Assembly: GCF_002086485.1 (NCBI RefSeq) | Contig: NZ_MVHF01000023.1 | Location: forward strand, 1-64,000 | DNA: 64,000 bases | Origin: Mycobacterium aquaticum | GTDB taxonomy: Bacteria > Actinomycetota > Actinomycetes > Mycobacteriales > Mycobacteriaceae | Direction: 5' to 3' | The notes under the pieces: generated by a model | Told to the model about the DNA's origin: nothing | Database searches by the model: none | The model's input: the letters and a program-made list of their open reading frames with translations, nothing else | Shown here: piece after piece, positions 33,442 to 42,190 of the stretch | Numbering within the stretch: the stretch's first letter is position 1 | How the letters are laid out: the number at the start of each line of letters is the position of its first letter | Position numbers and translations under genes: made by a program

Positions 33442-34085
33442 TCTCCCTTGACCCCAACGCCGCACTGGTCCTTGTCGATCTGCAGAAGGCCATCGCCCAA
33501 GCAGCACCCGCGCAACCTGTCATCGCGCACGCAGCACAACTGGCCGAAGCCTTTCGCAGCCACGGGCTCACCGTTGTGCTCGTGCAGCTGGCATCGCGCC
33601 ACGGCTCGACCGCACCCGGGCGTACCGATATGCCCCGGCCCCAACACCAAACCTGCACATCACCATCGGACTGGCATCACATCGTCGACGAGCTGGCCGG
33701 GCATCCCGACGACATCCTCATCACCAAACGGAACTGGGGAGCCTTCTATGGCACCGACCTCGACCTACACCTGCGCCGCCGCCATATCAGCCAGATCGTT
33801 CTCGGCGGCGTAGCCACCAGCATCGGAGTCGAATCCACGGCACGCTCAGCCCACGAACACGGCTACCACCTCGCATTGGTCGTCGACGCCATGGCCGACC
33901 TAGACCCCATCTCGCATCAGCACAGCATCGAGAAGATCTTTCCTCGCCTCGGCCAGATCACCACGAGCGCAGAAATCCTGACACTCCTGGCCGCGCGAGA
34001 GAAGTCCGATCCACTTCCCGCGCAGCCGTTCGTCCCGCCGGCCCAGCTAGGTGAACCCGGGAGTCCACAAAGTCGACACGCCTAG
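33432..34085 (+). CDS. Isochorismatase-fold protein lacking the catalytic Cys
   Basis: This 217-aa protein has the isochorismatase-like fold: AALVLVDLQKAIAQ (about 10-23, with the Asp), DDILITKRNWGAFYGTDLDL (about 95-114, with the Lys) and GGVATSIGVESTARSAHEHG (about 124-143). Cys-hydrolases such as nicotinamidase or maleamate amidase carry a Cys two residues after T-S or T-D; here that position is Gly (T-S-I-G-V), so a thiol mechanism is excluded and an isochorismatase-type or unknown hydrolysis is left. It is the last gene of the MarR operon. Confidence 0.82.
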   Translation: MALISLDPNAALVLVDLQKAIAQAAPAQPVIAHAAQLAEAFRSHGLTVVLVQLASRHGSTAPGRTDMPRPQHQTCTSPSDWHHIVDELAGHPDDILITKRNWGAFYGTDLDLHLRRRHISQIVLGGVATSIGVESTARSAHEHGYHLALVVDAMADLDPISHQHSIEKIFPRLGQITTSAEILTLLAAREKSDPLPAQPFVPPAQLGEPGSPQSRHA

Positions 34086-34142
34086 GTTCGCGATGTCAAC
34101 AACGTTGGGATTCTGCTGCCGAGCAGCCTACGAGCGCTGGCC

Positions 34143-35309
34143 CTAGTTACCAGAAATACTCACCGGTGACATCATGCGTTCCAACTCGGCGCGCGCCAGC
34201 CGCTTACGGAATTCGCCCGCATAAGAGGAGTCCCCGGCATCGTGCATGACATTCGTAATCCACACCGCGTGCACTTGCGCATCCCAGATGTGGCGCAGGC
34301 AGGTCTGCGAGTAATTCTCAAGCTGGACCGAATCAGCCTGTTGCACATAGCGTGTGGCCGCGCGTGCGAACACTTCGGCGTCGTAGAGCGCCAGGCTCAT
34401 CCCCTTGGCGCTCATCGGCGAAACCAAATGGGCTGCATCCCCCAGTAGATACAGCGCCCCGTATCGCATCGGGCTGTGTACGACATTGCGCAGTGGCACG
34501 ATTTGCTTGTCTGTGATTGGCCCGGTTGCCCCTAGTGGCCGGCCGAATCGGGCGTCGACTTCACTCCAGATCCGCTTGTCCGGCCACTGTTCGACGGCAT
34601 CGGTCAGGGGGCATTGCAGATAGAAGCGGCTCAGGTTCGGCCCGCGGGTGATCTGTGCGGCAAAACCTCTGGAGTGCACAGCCATTACCGCGGGTGGATC
34701 CGCCGGAACGGCGGAAAGAAAAGCGAGCCATGCGTATCCGTGCTCGTACGAGTAGCTCGTGAGAATACCGGCAGGGATAGATTGCCGACTGATTCCACGG
34801 TAGCCATCGCAGCCAGCTACGAAATCACAGTTGATCGCCTCGTCGGTGCCCGCTGCATCCCGATAACGGACGGTCGGCCGTGGCGACTCCAGTCCGTGCA
34901 GGGCGACGTCGACTTCGAAACGCAGATCGCCGCCGTCGCGCAGGAACACCTCAATAAGATTGCTGACCAAAACCTGCTGAGGACAAAAGATTCCGGGCTC
35001 GTCGTCAAGGACGTCCAGGGCTCTCCATATCCGTTCCTGTCCGTCGATACGCAGCGGCATACCCTCTGAATCGAAGTCGTCAAGGGCGATCTGGGCTTCG
35101 ATGACTTCAGCCAAGCCCCATTCCCGGAACATGCGGACACCACGACCGTCCAGTGACCCGGCCCGCTGGCGCTGCTCGACATACTTGCGGCTGCGCTTTT
35201 CCAACACGACGCAATCAATACCGTTGCGAAGAAGGAAGTTACCGAGGGTAAGTCCCGCCACGCCGGCGCCGATGATGACTACGACAGTGTCTTGCTCGCT
35301 GCGGCTCAC
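34143..35309 (-). CDS. PobA-like FAD-dependent aromatic hydroxylase
   Basis: The 388-aa flavoprotein aligns by eye along its length with 4-hydroxybenzoate 3-monooxygenase (about 390 aa): VVIIGAGVAGLTLGNFLLRN (Rossmann, about 10-29), CDFVAGCDGYRGISRQSIPA (about 160-179), LSRFYLQCPLTDAVEQWPDK and the FAD-binding LGDAAHLVSPMSAKGMSLAL (about 286-305). It presumably inserts oxygen ortho to a ring hydroxyl using NAD(P)H. The substrate may differ from 4-hydroxybenzoate, since the substrate-pocket segments are not conserved enough to judge. The start is GTG 35309. It converges on the MarR operon and shares direction with the AraC gene, 147 bp away. Confidence 0.8.
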   Translation of the reverse strand: MSRSEQDTVVVIIGAGVAGLTLGNFLLRNGIDCVVLEKRSRKYVEQRQRAGSLDGRGVRMFREWGLAEVIEAQIALDDFDSEGMPLRIDGQERIWRALDVLDDEPGIFCPQQVLVSNLIEVFLRDGGDLRFEVDVALHGLESPRPTVRYRDAAGTDEAINCDFVAGCDGYRGISRQSIPAGILTSYSYEHGYAWLAFLSAVPADPPAVMAVHSRGFAAQITRGPNLSRFYLQCPLTDAVEQWPDKRIWSEVDARFGRPLGATGPITDKQIVPLRNVVHSPMRYGALYLLGDAAHLVSPMSAKGMSLALYDAEVFARAATRYVQQADSVQLENYSQTCLRHIWDAQVHAVWITNVMHDAGDSSYAGEFRKRLARAELERMMSPVSISGN

Positions 35310-35456
35310 GTGTGTTCAACGCTCCTGATAGGCATCGGGCGCCCCGGGGCGGGCGCACTGCTCGTCACCACTTTGGCGCCCATTGCTGATTGCTTCCCAC
35401 CGATAACTGGCCCTGCGATACTGAAAAGTCGCCAACCTCGGATTCGTATCGCGCGG

Positions 35457-36257
35457 TCACATGCCCCGGGGATCCAGCGTGGCTTGGTATCGCCCGGGAG
35501 TTTGACCGACGATGGCAGTGAACGCGTCAATGAAGCTTGTCGGGTTCGACCATCCGCACTCGATCGCGGTATCGGTTACGGACCGGCCGCTGGTGAGATG
35601 GGCCAGAGCGTGGTGTATGCGCAGAATGGTTCGCCAGCGTATGAAGCTCGTACCGAGCTCATCGTGAAACAGGCGGCTCAGAGTGCGAGCACTGGCGCCG
35701 GTGGTGCGCCCTAGCTCGGCCAAGGTCGCCGACTGCCCCGGGTCGAGGCGCAGCAGTTCTGTGGCGGCTCGCAACCGGTCATCGCGCGGTTCGGGCAGAT
35801 GCAGTGACTGGTCCGGGGCCTCGATCAGCTCATCGATCACAACGGCGCGGAGTCGGTCGACCGCTTGTGCGCTGCGCGACTTTTGCTGATCAGTCATCGA
35901 TAGAAGTGCCTCGCGCAGAAGAGGACTTACCATGAAGACGCCGGGATGTCCGATCAGAGCCGCGCACGATTCGGCTGGGATCACGACCAGACGCACATCG
36001 GTCAAACCGTAGAAACGGTGGGAGTGCTCAAACCCCGGTGGAGTCCACGTAACCCGGGTCGCCGGGGCCACCCACGTGCCCTGCGCTGTCGCCGTAGCCA
36101 CCACACCAGATGCCGCATATACCAGCTGGCCGTCAGTGTGGGAGTGGGCTTGCATGTGGAAGCCGTGCGCAAGCCAGCCAGCCCCATGAAACGCCTCCAT
36201 AGGGGACGCCAGCACTGCTTGGCCACCGTTTTCCATCACCGGCGACCCTATCTGCAC
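35457..36257 (-). CDS. AraC family transcriptional regulator
   Basis: The 266-aa protein has an N-terminal cupin sensor (HMQAHSHTDGQLVYAASGVV, about 34-53; WTPPGFEHSHRFYG, about 71-84) and a C-terminal double helix-turn-helix (LAELGRTTGASARTLSRLFH, about 179-198; DTAIECGWSNPTSFIDAFTA, about 226-245). The metal-cupin AraC type often controls hydroxylase genes; the PobA-like gene lies just downstream on the same strand and is the likely target. GTG 36257 or ATG 36236 may be the start. Confidence 0.85.
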   Translation of the reverse strand: MQIGSPVMENGGQAVLASPMEAFHGAGWLAHGFHMQAHSHTDGQLVYAASGVVATATAQGTWVAPATRVTWTPPGFEHSHRFYGLTDVRLVVIPAESCAALIGHPGVFMVSPLLREALLSMTDQQKSRSAQAVDRLRAVVIDELIEAPDQSLHLPEPRDDRLRAATELLRLDPGQSATLAELGRTTGASARTLSRLFHDELGTSFIRWRTILRIHHALAHLTSGRSVTDTAIECGWSNPTSFIDAFTAIVGQTPGRYQATLDPRGM

Positions 36258-36358
36258 TCAGCCGGCCAAATCGTCTGACGTGGTGGACCACGCCTCTCCT
36301 GAGACGGTCGTTGCTCGGCCGTTGACTCGCCTCAGTGCCAACCCAGCGCAGCCACTCG

Positions 36359-37468
36359 TTAACCCGAAGCCGGCACCTCATTCGCCTCATCTATTGGCGC
36401 ACTCTCGCGTGCAGCGCGGCGGGCGCGGCTTTCCCGGAGTGCTTGCTGTGCGGACTCGAGGGTGATTTTGCGTGGATCGATCCCCTCCCGCTCGAAGCCC
36501 CTCACCGCGATCGGCAAGTACAAGTACTTCAGCGGGAGCAGACGCTCGGCAACCGCGTAGAACCGCCGATACATATGCATGAATCGGCGAGAAATATCCT
36601 CGTCCTCGGCGGTCCACTCTAGATTGAACAGCTCCTGCACGTGAGGCGGGTAGCTATTGACAACGACTTGCCGCCGCCCAGCCCACCACGGCCACACAAA
36701 TTTCTTCATCACTGGGGGCCACCACCACGGCGCCAGGCGGCGCTCCATGAATTGTTCCAGCATGACCTGCGTTACCTGAGATTTCACCAGACGATTACGT
36801 TCGATGTTGTCCAGATACCGCTCGAAATCGTCGTATGTGTCGGGCTGAGAACTATCGTCCACACCCAACAGGCTGTACCACTCCTTGGATTCCTCAAATA
36901 TCTGCTCTTTTATCGCCCGCGGCATGGATCCGTCGAAATACAGCTGGTCGATTATTACTATCAACAGATAATAGAAGAAGGTGACATGCGCGAAGTAGAA
37001 GGTTTCTGCATTCAAAGAGTGATACGTACCGTCATGCAGAGTGCCTTTGACGGGCTTGTGCATATTCCGAGTTTTCAGTCCGTACTTCTTCGCTTCTTCC
37101 GGAGCGTCGTACACCGTGCCATAAATGTACTCCCGAGATCTCTTGGTCCGCTCCTTATATATTTTGGTGCGAGCGGCGAAGGAACTGTCACCAGTGAAAA
37201 GAACAGAACGCGAGGTCGCTTGCCCCATTTGCGGCCATGCCCCAGCAATGGGGCCCATGACGGGACTGCCAAAAAATACGACATCGAGACGTCCCCAATA
37301 CTTCCATATCAGAGAACCAGGAGGTATCGGATGCTGACAAAGATCTTTCCGGGACAAACTGTCATCGCCGGTCAGTTCTGTCACGTTGACTTCGTTCGGA
37401 ATCACCTGCTCCGGATCAAACGTTGTCTGCATGATTTTCTTGAGCGCCTTAAGCCCCCGGGCCGCCAT
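36359..37468 (-). CDS. MpaB-family oxygenase (DUF2236)
   Basis: This 369-aa protein belongs to the MpaB/DUF2236 family of heme oxygenase-like enzymes related to latex-clearing protein: PPGSLIWKYWGRLDVVFFGS (about 49-68), FAARTKIYKERTKRSREYIY (about 97-116) and FYFAHVTFFYYLLIVIIDQL (about 157-176, with a candidate heme His). ATG 37468 is preceded by AAGGAG. Base composition is visibly more AT-rich than its neighbours, with less codon-bias for G/C at third positions, which suggests recent transfer. It stands between an AraC gene and a gap with a dispersed-motif copy. Confidence 0.8.
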   Translation of the reverse strand: MAARGLKALKKIMQTTFDPEQVIPNEVNVTELTGDDSLSRKDLCQHPIPPGSLIWKYWGRLDVVFFGSPVMGPIAGAWPQMGQATSRSVLFTGDSSFAARTKIYKERTKRSREYIYGTVYDAPEEAKKYGLKTRNMHKPVKGTLHDGTYHSLNAETFYFAHVTFFYYLLIVIIDQLYFDGSMPRAIKEQIFEESKEWYSLLGVDDSSQPDTYDDFERYLDNIERNRLVKSQVTQVMLEQFMERRLAPWWWPPVMKKFVWPWWAGRRQVVVNSYPPHVQELFNLEWTAEDEDISRRFMHMYRRFYAVAERLLPLKYLYLPIAVRGFEREGIDPRKITLESAQQALRESRARRAARESAPIDEANEVPASG

Positions 37469-37929
37469 GTCAAACTCCTTGCGTTGCCGAACCCCACTAC
37501 TGGGTGAACCTCAGTACTCGGCCGTTCACACTCTCCGTCGCCGGCAGCTGATCGACTGTGCTCTCAGCATAAGCACCGCAATGTCGGACTGCGTCCTATT
37601 GCACTGCAGAAAAGATGCTCGCCTGCCGCGCGCCTCGACACCGCCTACGCCGCAGTCGTCGACGGGCGCATGCACCTGTCGAATGTGGATTTTTTGCCAG
37701 TAGAGATTACGTTTTCATGAGATGAATGACCTCCGCCTGAATTCCGGCCCCACCGAGGGTGCCGCTCATCGCAATACGTCTGGCGACCGACCGGATAACG
37801 GGAGCATTGTCGTTCAATGCGGCGGTCGACAGCGCGTGGACGTTGTTTGCTGAAAATGCCGCTTCTCAACGGTTCAGGAAGGCTCGAGTGGCGGTAGGCG
37901 CGACCAGTCCCTCAATGCCCCGGTGTGCA
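37469..37929. pseudogene. Gap with C-terminal gene remnant and dispersed motif copy 3
   Basis: On the minus strand bases 37866-37711 encode, after a TGA and without a start, a 50-residue tail reading SANNVHALSTAALNDNAPVI and SGTLGGAGIQAEVIHLMKT followed by a stop. The last part corresponds to the dispersed motif also seen near 457 and 6020. The remaining sequence shows no gene. It looks like the end of a deleted gene; family not recognised. Confidence 0.35.
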
Positions 37930-38502
37930 TCAACGCTTGATCATGCGCAAGATCAGATCGACCGCGCCTTGCGAACGGGCCGCTGGGCTCAGGACGTTCT
38001 GAAAGAGCAGGCCACGAATCGCGGCAACCGCGACAGTGGCCATGCTCAGTGCTTCTTCGGTGTCGTGTCCTTCGCGTTCCGCGAGCGTGGCCAGCATCGT
38101 GGTGAGGTCGTCGAGCGAGTCGATGAACTCACGGAACTCCCCTGGGTTGTATGCGGCAAGTCCGGCGACGTGAAAGAAGCCGCGGGCACGCGACAACTGC
38201 TCCGGGCGGGTGTAGGCCCGCCAGATCGCCACGACGAGATCGTCAAAAGTGCCCTGCTGGGCGGTCTTCAAGAGCGCCTCGTTGTCACGAGACCGCTGCA
38301 GGGTGAGCATGGCCGCCAAGACGCCCGCGAGTGATCCGAAGTGGTAGCGCAGCAGGGCGTGGCTGGTCTCGGCCCGGGCGGCGACCTCACGCAGGGACAT
38401 CTCTGGCGACGGGAGCGAGTCCTCGAAGGTATCGAGGAGCCGCGCCAGGAGACGGTCACGCGCGTCACCTTTGCGTTGATGGCTCGACGAGACCATTCGC
38501 AC
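37930..38502 (-). CDS. TetR family transcriptional regulator
   Basis: The 190-aa regulator has a TetR helix-turn-helix (RDRLLARLLDTFEDSLPSPE, SLREVAARAETSHALLRYHF, about 16-55) and a C-terminal helical ligand domain. It is divergent from an esterase gene, and a 32-bp near-perfect palindrome begins 4 bp from its first codon, covering both promoters. The start is GTG 38502 or ATG 38496. It likely represses itself and the esterase. Confidence 0.87.
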   Translation of the reverse strand: MRMVSSSHQRKGDARDRLLARLLDTFEDSLPSPEMSLREVAARAETSHALLRYHFGSLAGVLAAMLTLQRSRDNEALLKTAQQGTFDDLVVAIWRAYTRPEQLSRARGFFHVAGLAAYNPGEFREFIDSLDDLTTMLATLAEREGHDTEEALSMATVAVAAIRGLLFQNVLSPAARSQGAVDLILRMIKR

Positions 38503-38505
38503 AGT

Positions 38506-38537
38506 TTATCCATTGGATAATATTGTCCGATGGATAA
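38506..38537. promoter_or_regulatory. 32-bp palindromic operator between TetR and esterase genes
   Basis: The arms TTATCCATTGGATAAT (38506-38521) and ATTGTCCGATGGATAA (38522-38537) are reverse complements except at two positions. The size suits two TetR dimers. It sits between the divergent start codons at 38502 and 38592. Confidence 0.72.
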
Positions 38538-38591
38538 GAGTCGGCGTTGGTGCCTGCGCGGTGGGGCCGACCGAGTTGTGAAGGGCCTTCA

Positions 38592-39446
38592 ATGACCTCC
38601 ATGTGGCACGGCTGCCTCGCTGACACCGACTATTTCGAGATGCGTTCCAGCGGTGGGCACGGCTACGGCGTCTGGGTCACCATGCCACCCGGCTACGACC
38701 GCACCTCGATGCAGGCGCCTGTGGTGTATGTGCTCGACGGAAACTGGGCTGTGGGTCTGACGGCTCCGCTCATCGTCACCCAGTTGGACCCCATGCAGCG
38801 GATTCAGCCCTACATCCAAGTCAGCGTCGGCTATGCGGGCGAAGAAGCACAGGACTGGGATCGGCTGCGCAACAGAGACTTGGTGCCGCCCGGCGAGCGC
38901 ATCGCCCAGGAGCTCGTCGATGCCCTGGAGATGGGAGTGCAAGCGGGCGCGAGAACACGAGAGGAAGCCGATGCCTACCTCGCCGAATTACGCGACACCC
39001 ACGCCGACGTATTTCTGAGCTTCCTCACCGCCGAACTGCATCCTCGGATCCAACGCGAATATGGCACAGCCGCAAGCGGTCACGGTCTCTTCGGCTACTC
39101 CTACGGCGGACTTTTCAGCCTCTATGCCTGGCTCACCGGCAGCACGCCGTTCGCGAGCATCGGAGCGGGCAGTCCCGGCGTCGTCACCACAGACAGCCAG
39201 GTCTTCGCCAGCCTCCAGGCGATGGGCGATAACCCACCTGCCACCAAGCTGCACGTCACCTTCAACGACCGAGAGCTTCTCGGACACCTAGCCATCTACC
39301 GGAACCTCGCGATGAACACAGCCACGGTTCTTGATCGCCTCACCTCTCGCGGCCGAGCCGTCACCAGCGAAATCCTGCATGAGACTCACGTGACCGGCCT
39401 ACAGGCATCATTCCTCAGCTATCTCAGAACCTGCCGCGCAGCATAA
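38592..39446 (+). CDS. Alpha/beta-hydrolase, Fes/IroE-type esterase
   Basis: The 284-aa product is a putative esterase of the D/Fes family: PVVYVLDGNWAVGLT (about 40-54), the nucleophile elbow GLFGYSYGGLFSLYAW (about 163-178, Ser in GYSYG), a later Asp region and His in ILHETHVTGLQ (about 262-272). Such enzymes hydrolyse esters or siderophore-like molecules in the cytosol. ATG 38592 is chosen because the family N-terminus begins nearby. Expression is probably controlled by the divergent TetR through the 32-bp palindrome. Confidence 0.82.
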   Translation: MTSMWHGCLADTDYFEMRSSGGHGYGVWVTMPPGYDRTSMQAPVVYVLDGNWAVGLTAPLIVTQLDPMQRIQPYIQVSVGYAGEEAQDWDRLRNRDLVPPGERIAQELVDALEMGVQAGARTREEADAYLAELRDTHADVFLSFLTAELHPRIQREYGTAASGHGLFGYSYGGLFSLYAWLTGSTPFASIGAGSPGVVTTDSQVFASLQAMGDNPPATKLHVTFNDRELLGHLAIYRNLAMNTATVLDRLTSRGRAVTSEILHETHVTGLQASFLSYLRTCRAA

Positions 39447-39502
39447 GCGCGTCCCATCGCGAATCCGCCCGAACAGGCTGGTTGTCGGCGGACAATTGCT
39501 GT

Positions 39503-39649
39503 ATGTCCACAGCGCTCTGGATCCTCATTGCGGTGCTCGCCGTCGGCACCATCGCCGGCGGACTGTTACGGATACGGGCCTGGTTGCAGAGGCCCGTCCC
39601 GCCGGAGGTGATCGAGGCCGCGCGGCGTCGCGACGAAGAAAAAGACTGA
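39503..39649 (+). CDS. Small single-span membrane protein
   Basis: This 48-aa ORF encodes one strong TM helix (MSTALWILIAVLAVGTIAGG) followed by a charged tail (RPVPPEVIEAARRRDEEKD). The hydrophobic-then-basic/acidic layout is typical of real small membrane proteins rather than GC noise. It lies between the esterase and the GMC oxidoreductase genes on the same strand. The function is unknown. Confidence 0.55.
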   Translation: MSTALWILIAVLAVGTIAGGLLRIRAWLQRPVPPEVIEAARRRDEEKD

Positions 39650-39751
39650 CCACGCCACACTCGCTGCGTATTACCTTGCCGCCCAAGGCGCGCTGATACG
39701 GTCACCGCACACGAGAACACGCATCCGACGCCTTGGAGGATCGATCCCGGA

Positions 39752-41437
39752 ATGAGCCCCGTCGCCGAATACGACTTCATCATCGTAGGAGCGGGCAGTG
39801 CGGGCTGCCTGCTCGCCAATCGGCTCAGCGCCAACCCTGACCACCGCGTGCTCTTGATCGAAGCCGGCGGCAAAGACAACTGGTTCTGGATCAAAGTGCC
39901 GGTGGGCTATCTGTACACCATTGCCAACCCCCGTACCGACTGGTGCTTCACGACCGAGGCCGATCCGGGTCTGGCCGGCCGCAGCATTCACTACGCGCGG
40001 GGCCGCGTGATCGGCGGCTGCTCATCGATCAATGCCATGATCCACATGCGCGGGCAGTCAAGCGATTACGAGCTGTGGGCGCAAGCCACCGGTGACGACC
40101 GGTGGCTCTGGGGCGGCTCGGATGGTCCCGGCGAAACACTGGCGATCTACAAGGAACTGGAGGACTACTTCGGCGGAGCCGACGAGTGGCACGGCGCTGG
40201 TGGTGAGATCCGCGTCGAGCAGCCGCGAGTGCGCTGGAAGATCTTGGACGCCTGGCAGGCCGCCGCTGCCCAGGTGGGCATCGCCCCGATCGACGAATTC
40301 AACCGTGGCGACAACTCCGGTAGCGCCTACTTTCACGTCAACCAACGACGAGGCCGTCGCTGGTCGATGGCTGATGCTTTCCTGCATCCCATCGCCCACC
40401 GATCCAATCTCACCGTCTACACCCAGACCCAGGCTTTGAGGCTGCTGATGGACAACCAGGTCCATGACGATCAGCGGCGCGGCGCCTGGAAGACGGCTCA
40501 GCACCGCGTCACCGGCCTGCGGCTGCTCAAGGACGGCCAGAGCATCGACGTTCGTGCCCGTCGGGAGGTGATCCTGAGCGCCGGAGCGATCGGCTCACCG
40601 CATCTCATGCAGCTCTCGGGTCTGGGACCGGCCGGGCTGCTCACCCAGCATCACGTGCCGGTGGCCGTCGATCTGCCAGGAGTGGGCGAAAACCTCCAGG
40701 ACCATCTGCAGCTGAGAACCGTCTACCGAGTCCAGGGAGCCCGGACCGTCAACACCCTGTACCGGAATTGGATCACCCGTGGCGGCATGGGACTTCAGTA
40801 CATGACGCTGCGGTCAGGACCGATGACCATGCCGCCCTCCACGCTGGGGGCTTTCGCGAAAAGCGACCCGGCGCTGGCCAGTCCCGATTTGGAATGGCAT
40901 GTGCAGCCCCTGTCGTTGCCCAAGTTCGGCGAACCCTTGCACAGCTTCGGGGCCATCACTCCCTCGGTCTGCAATCTGCGACCCAGTTCGCGCGGCCACG
41001 TGCGCCTGGCCGATGCCGATCCGCTGTCGAACCCAAAGATCTCGTGCAATTACCTGTCCACTGACGCTGACCGGAACATCGCCGTGAAGGGTCTCCGGAT
41101 GACCCGCAAGATCATGGCGGCACCAGCGCTGGCCCGCTATGGCCCGCAAGAGTTGCTGCCCGGCCCCGACCTGGTGAGCGACGACGATCTGCAACAGGCC
41201 GCTGGTGAACTCGGTACGACGATCTTCCACCCGGTGGGCACCTGCACGATGGGAGCCTTTGACACACAAGGTGTTCCGCGGGCAGCCACCACGGTGCTCG
41301 ACACCGACTGCCGCGTGTATCGCGTCGCCGGTCTTCGAGTCGTCGATGCCTCGGCGATGCCCACCATCACCTCCGGCAACACCAACGCGCCGGTCATGCT
41401 GATCGCGGAACGCGCTGCGCGGGCGATCCTGGGATGA
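39752..41437 (+). CDS. GMC family oxidoreductase
   Basis: The 561-aa flavoprotein has the glucose-methanol-choline signatures: FIIVGAGSAGCLLANRLSAN (about 8-27), GMC motif 1 ARGRVIGGCSSINAMIHMRG (about 83-102), GMC motif 2 GAIGSPHLMQLSGLGP (about 279-294), and C-terminal HPVGTCTMGAFD plus NTNAPVMLIAERAARAIL with catalytic His/Asn. It oxidises a primary or secondary alcohol, choline-dehydrogenase-like. GGAGGATC precedes the ATG. No partner or regulator is adjacent, so the substrate is open. Confidence 0.9.
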   Translation: MSPVAEYDFIIVGAGSAGCLLANRLSANPDHRVLLIEAGGKDNWFWIKVPVGYLYTIANPRTDWCFTTEADPGLAGRSIHYARGRVIGGCSSINAMIHMRGQSSDYELWAQATGDDRWLWGGSDGPGETLAIYKELEDYFGGADEWHGAGGEIRVEQPRVRWKILDAWQAAAAQVGIAPIDEFNRGDNSGSAYFHVNQRRGRRWSMADAFLHPIAHRSNLTVYTQTQALRLLMDNQVHDDQRRGAWKTAQHRVTGLRLLKDGQSIDVRARREVILSAGAIGSPHLMQLSGLGPAGLLTQHHVPVAVDLPGVGENLQDHLQLRTVYRVQGARTVNTLYRNWITRGGMGLQYMTLRSGPMTMPPSTLGAFAKSDPALASPDLEWHVQPLSLPKFGEPLHSFGAITPSVCNLRPSSRGHVRLADADPLSNPKISCNYLSTDADRNIAVKGLRMTRKIMAAPALARYGPQELLPGPDLVSDDDLQQAAGELGTTIFHPVGTCTMGAFDTQGVPRAATTVLDTDCRVYRVAGLRVVDASAMPTITSGNTNAPVMLIAERAARAILG

Positions 41438-41571
41438 GTCGGTCCGCTCCGACAAGTGAAACCGGGGATGCGCTGCGCGTGCCAAGCTCGATGATGTTGG
41501 CGGTTGGGGCAATTGGCGTCCTGTGTCATGGGCACTTAATGCGTTGGAGCCTGCGCCAGTGAGCTGTCACG

Positions 41572-42129
41572 ATGAACCGCATGCCCGCCAACGAGTTGAT
41601 TCGCATCAGGCAGGCCGTAGCGGAGGACGCGATGGCAGTTGCGCTCGCCCATGTCCGCTCATGGCAAGTGGGCTACCAGGGCCTGCTTCCGACCGGCTAT
41701 CTCGACGCGTTGCGAGCCGAAGACAGGGCCGGCCGGTACGCCTTTGACCAGATGAACCCCGACGGTCCCTTCACCCAGGTCGCTGTCGCCGGGGACACGA
41801 TCTGCGGCCACATCACCACAGGTCGTTGCCGCGACGATGACCGGCCAGGCAGTGGGGAAATCTGGGCAATCTATGTAGATCCGCCCAGATGGGGCTCCGG
41901 GATCGGTAAGCGGTTGATCACCGCTGGCTGCGAGCAACTCCGCAGTCGGGGCCATGTCGCGGCCTCCCTGTGGGTGCTGACGGGCAACGACCGCGCCCGC
42001 CGCTTCTACGAATCAGCCGGCTGGCACTGCGACGGTACACAACGAACCGACTCAATCGGCGGTCACCCGGTCCAGGAGGTGCGCTATCAGCGCTCCTTGC
42101 AAGCCTTTGAACCTGGTTCTCGTTCGTGA
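41572..42129 (+). CDS. GNAT family N-acetyltransferase
   Basis: The 185-aa protein is a single GNAT domain: IRQAVAEDAMAVALAHVRSW (about 10-29), IWAIYVDPPRWGSGIGKRLI (acetyl-CoA loop, about 98-117) and NDRARRFYESAGWHCDGTQR (about 139-158). It probably acetylates a small molecule; many with the AHVRSWQVGYQGLLP pattern are of unknown specificity. It is followed by another acetyltransferase gene 61 bp later. Confidence 0.87.
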   Translation: MNRMPANELIRIRQAVAEDAMAVALAHVRSWQVGYQGLLPTGYLDALRAEDRAGRYAFDQMNPDGPFTQVAVAGDTICGHITTGRCRDDDRPGSGEIWAIYVDPPRWGSGIGKRLITAGCEQLRSRGHVAASLWVLTGNDRARRFYESAGWHCDGTQRTDSIGGHPVQEVRYQRSLQAFEPGSRS

Positions 42130-42190
42130 CGAAGCGAGACACAGCCGCCGGGTTAGTACAGTGACGTCGACGAAGACAGGGAGTGAAGCG

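Noticed and set aside
33432..34085. Maleamate amidase (NicF-like) assignment
   Set aside because: The fold fits, but the Cys nucleophile position is Gly, so the known NicF mechanism cannot operate.
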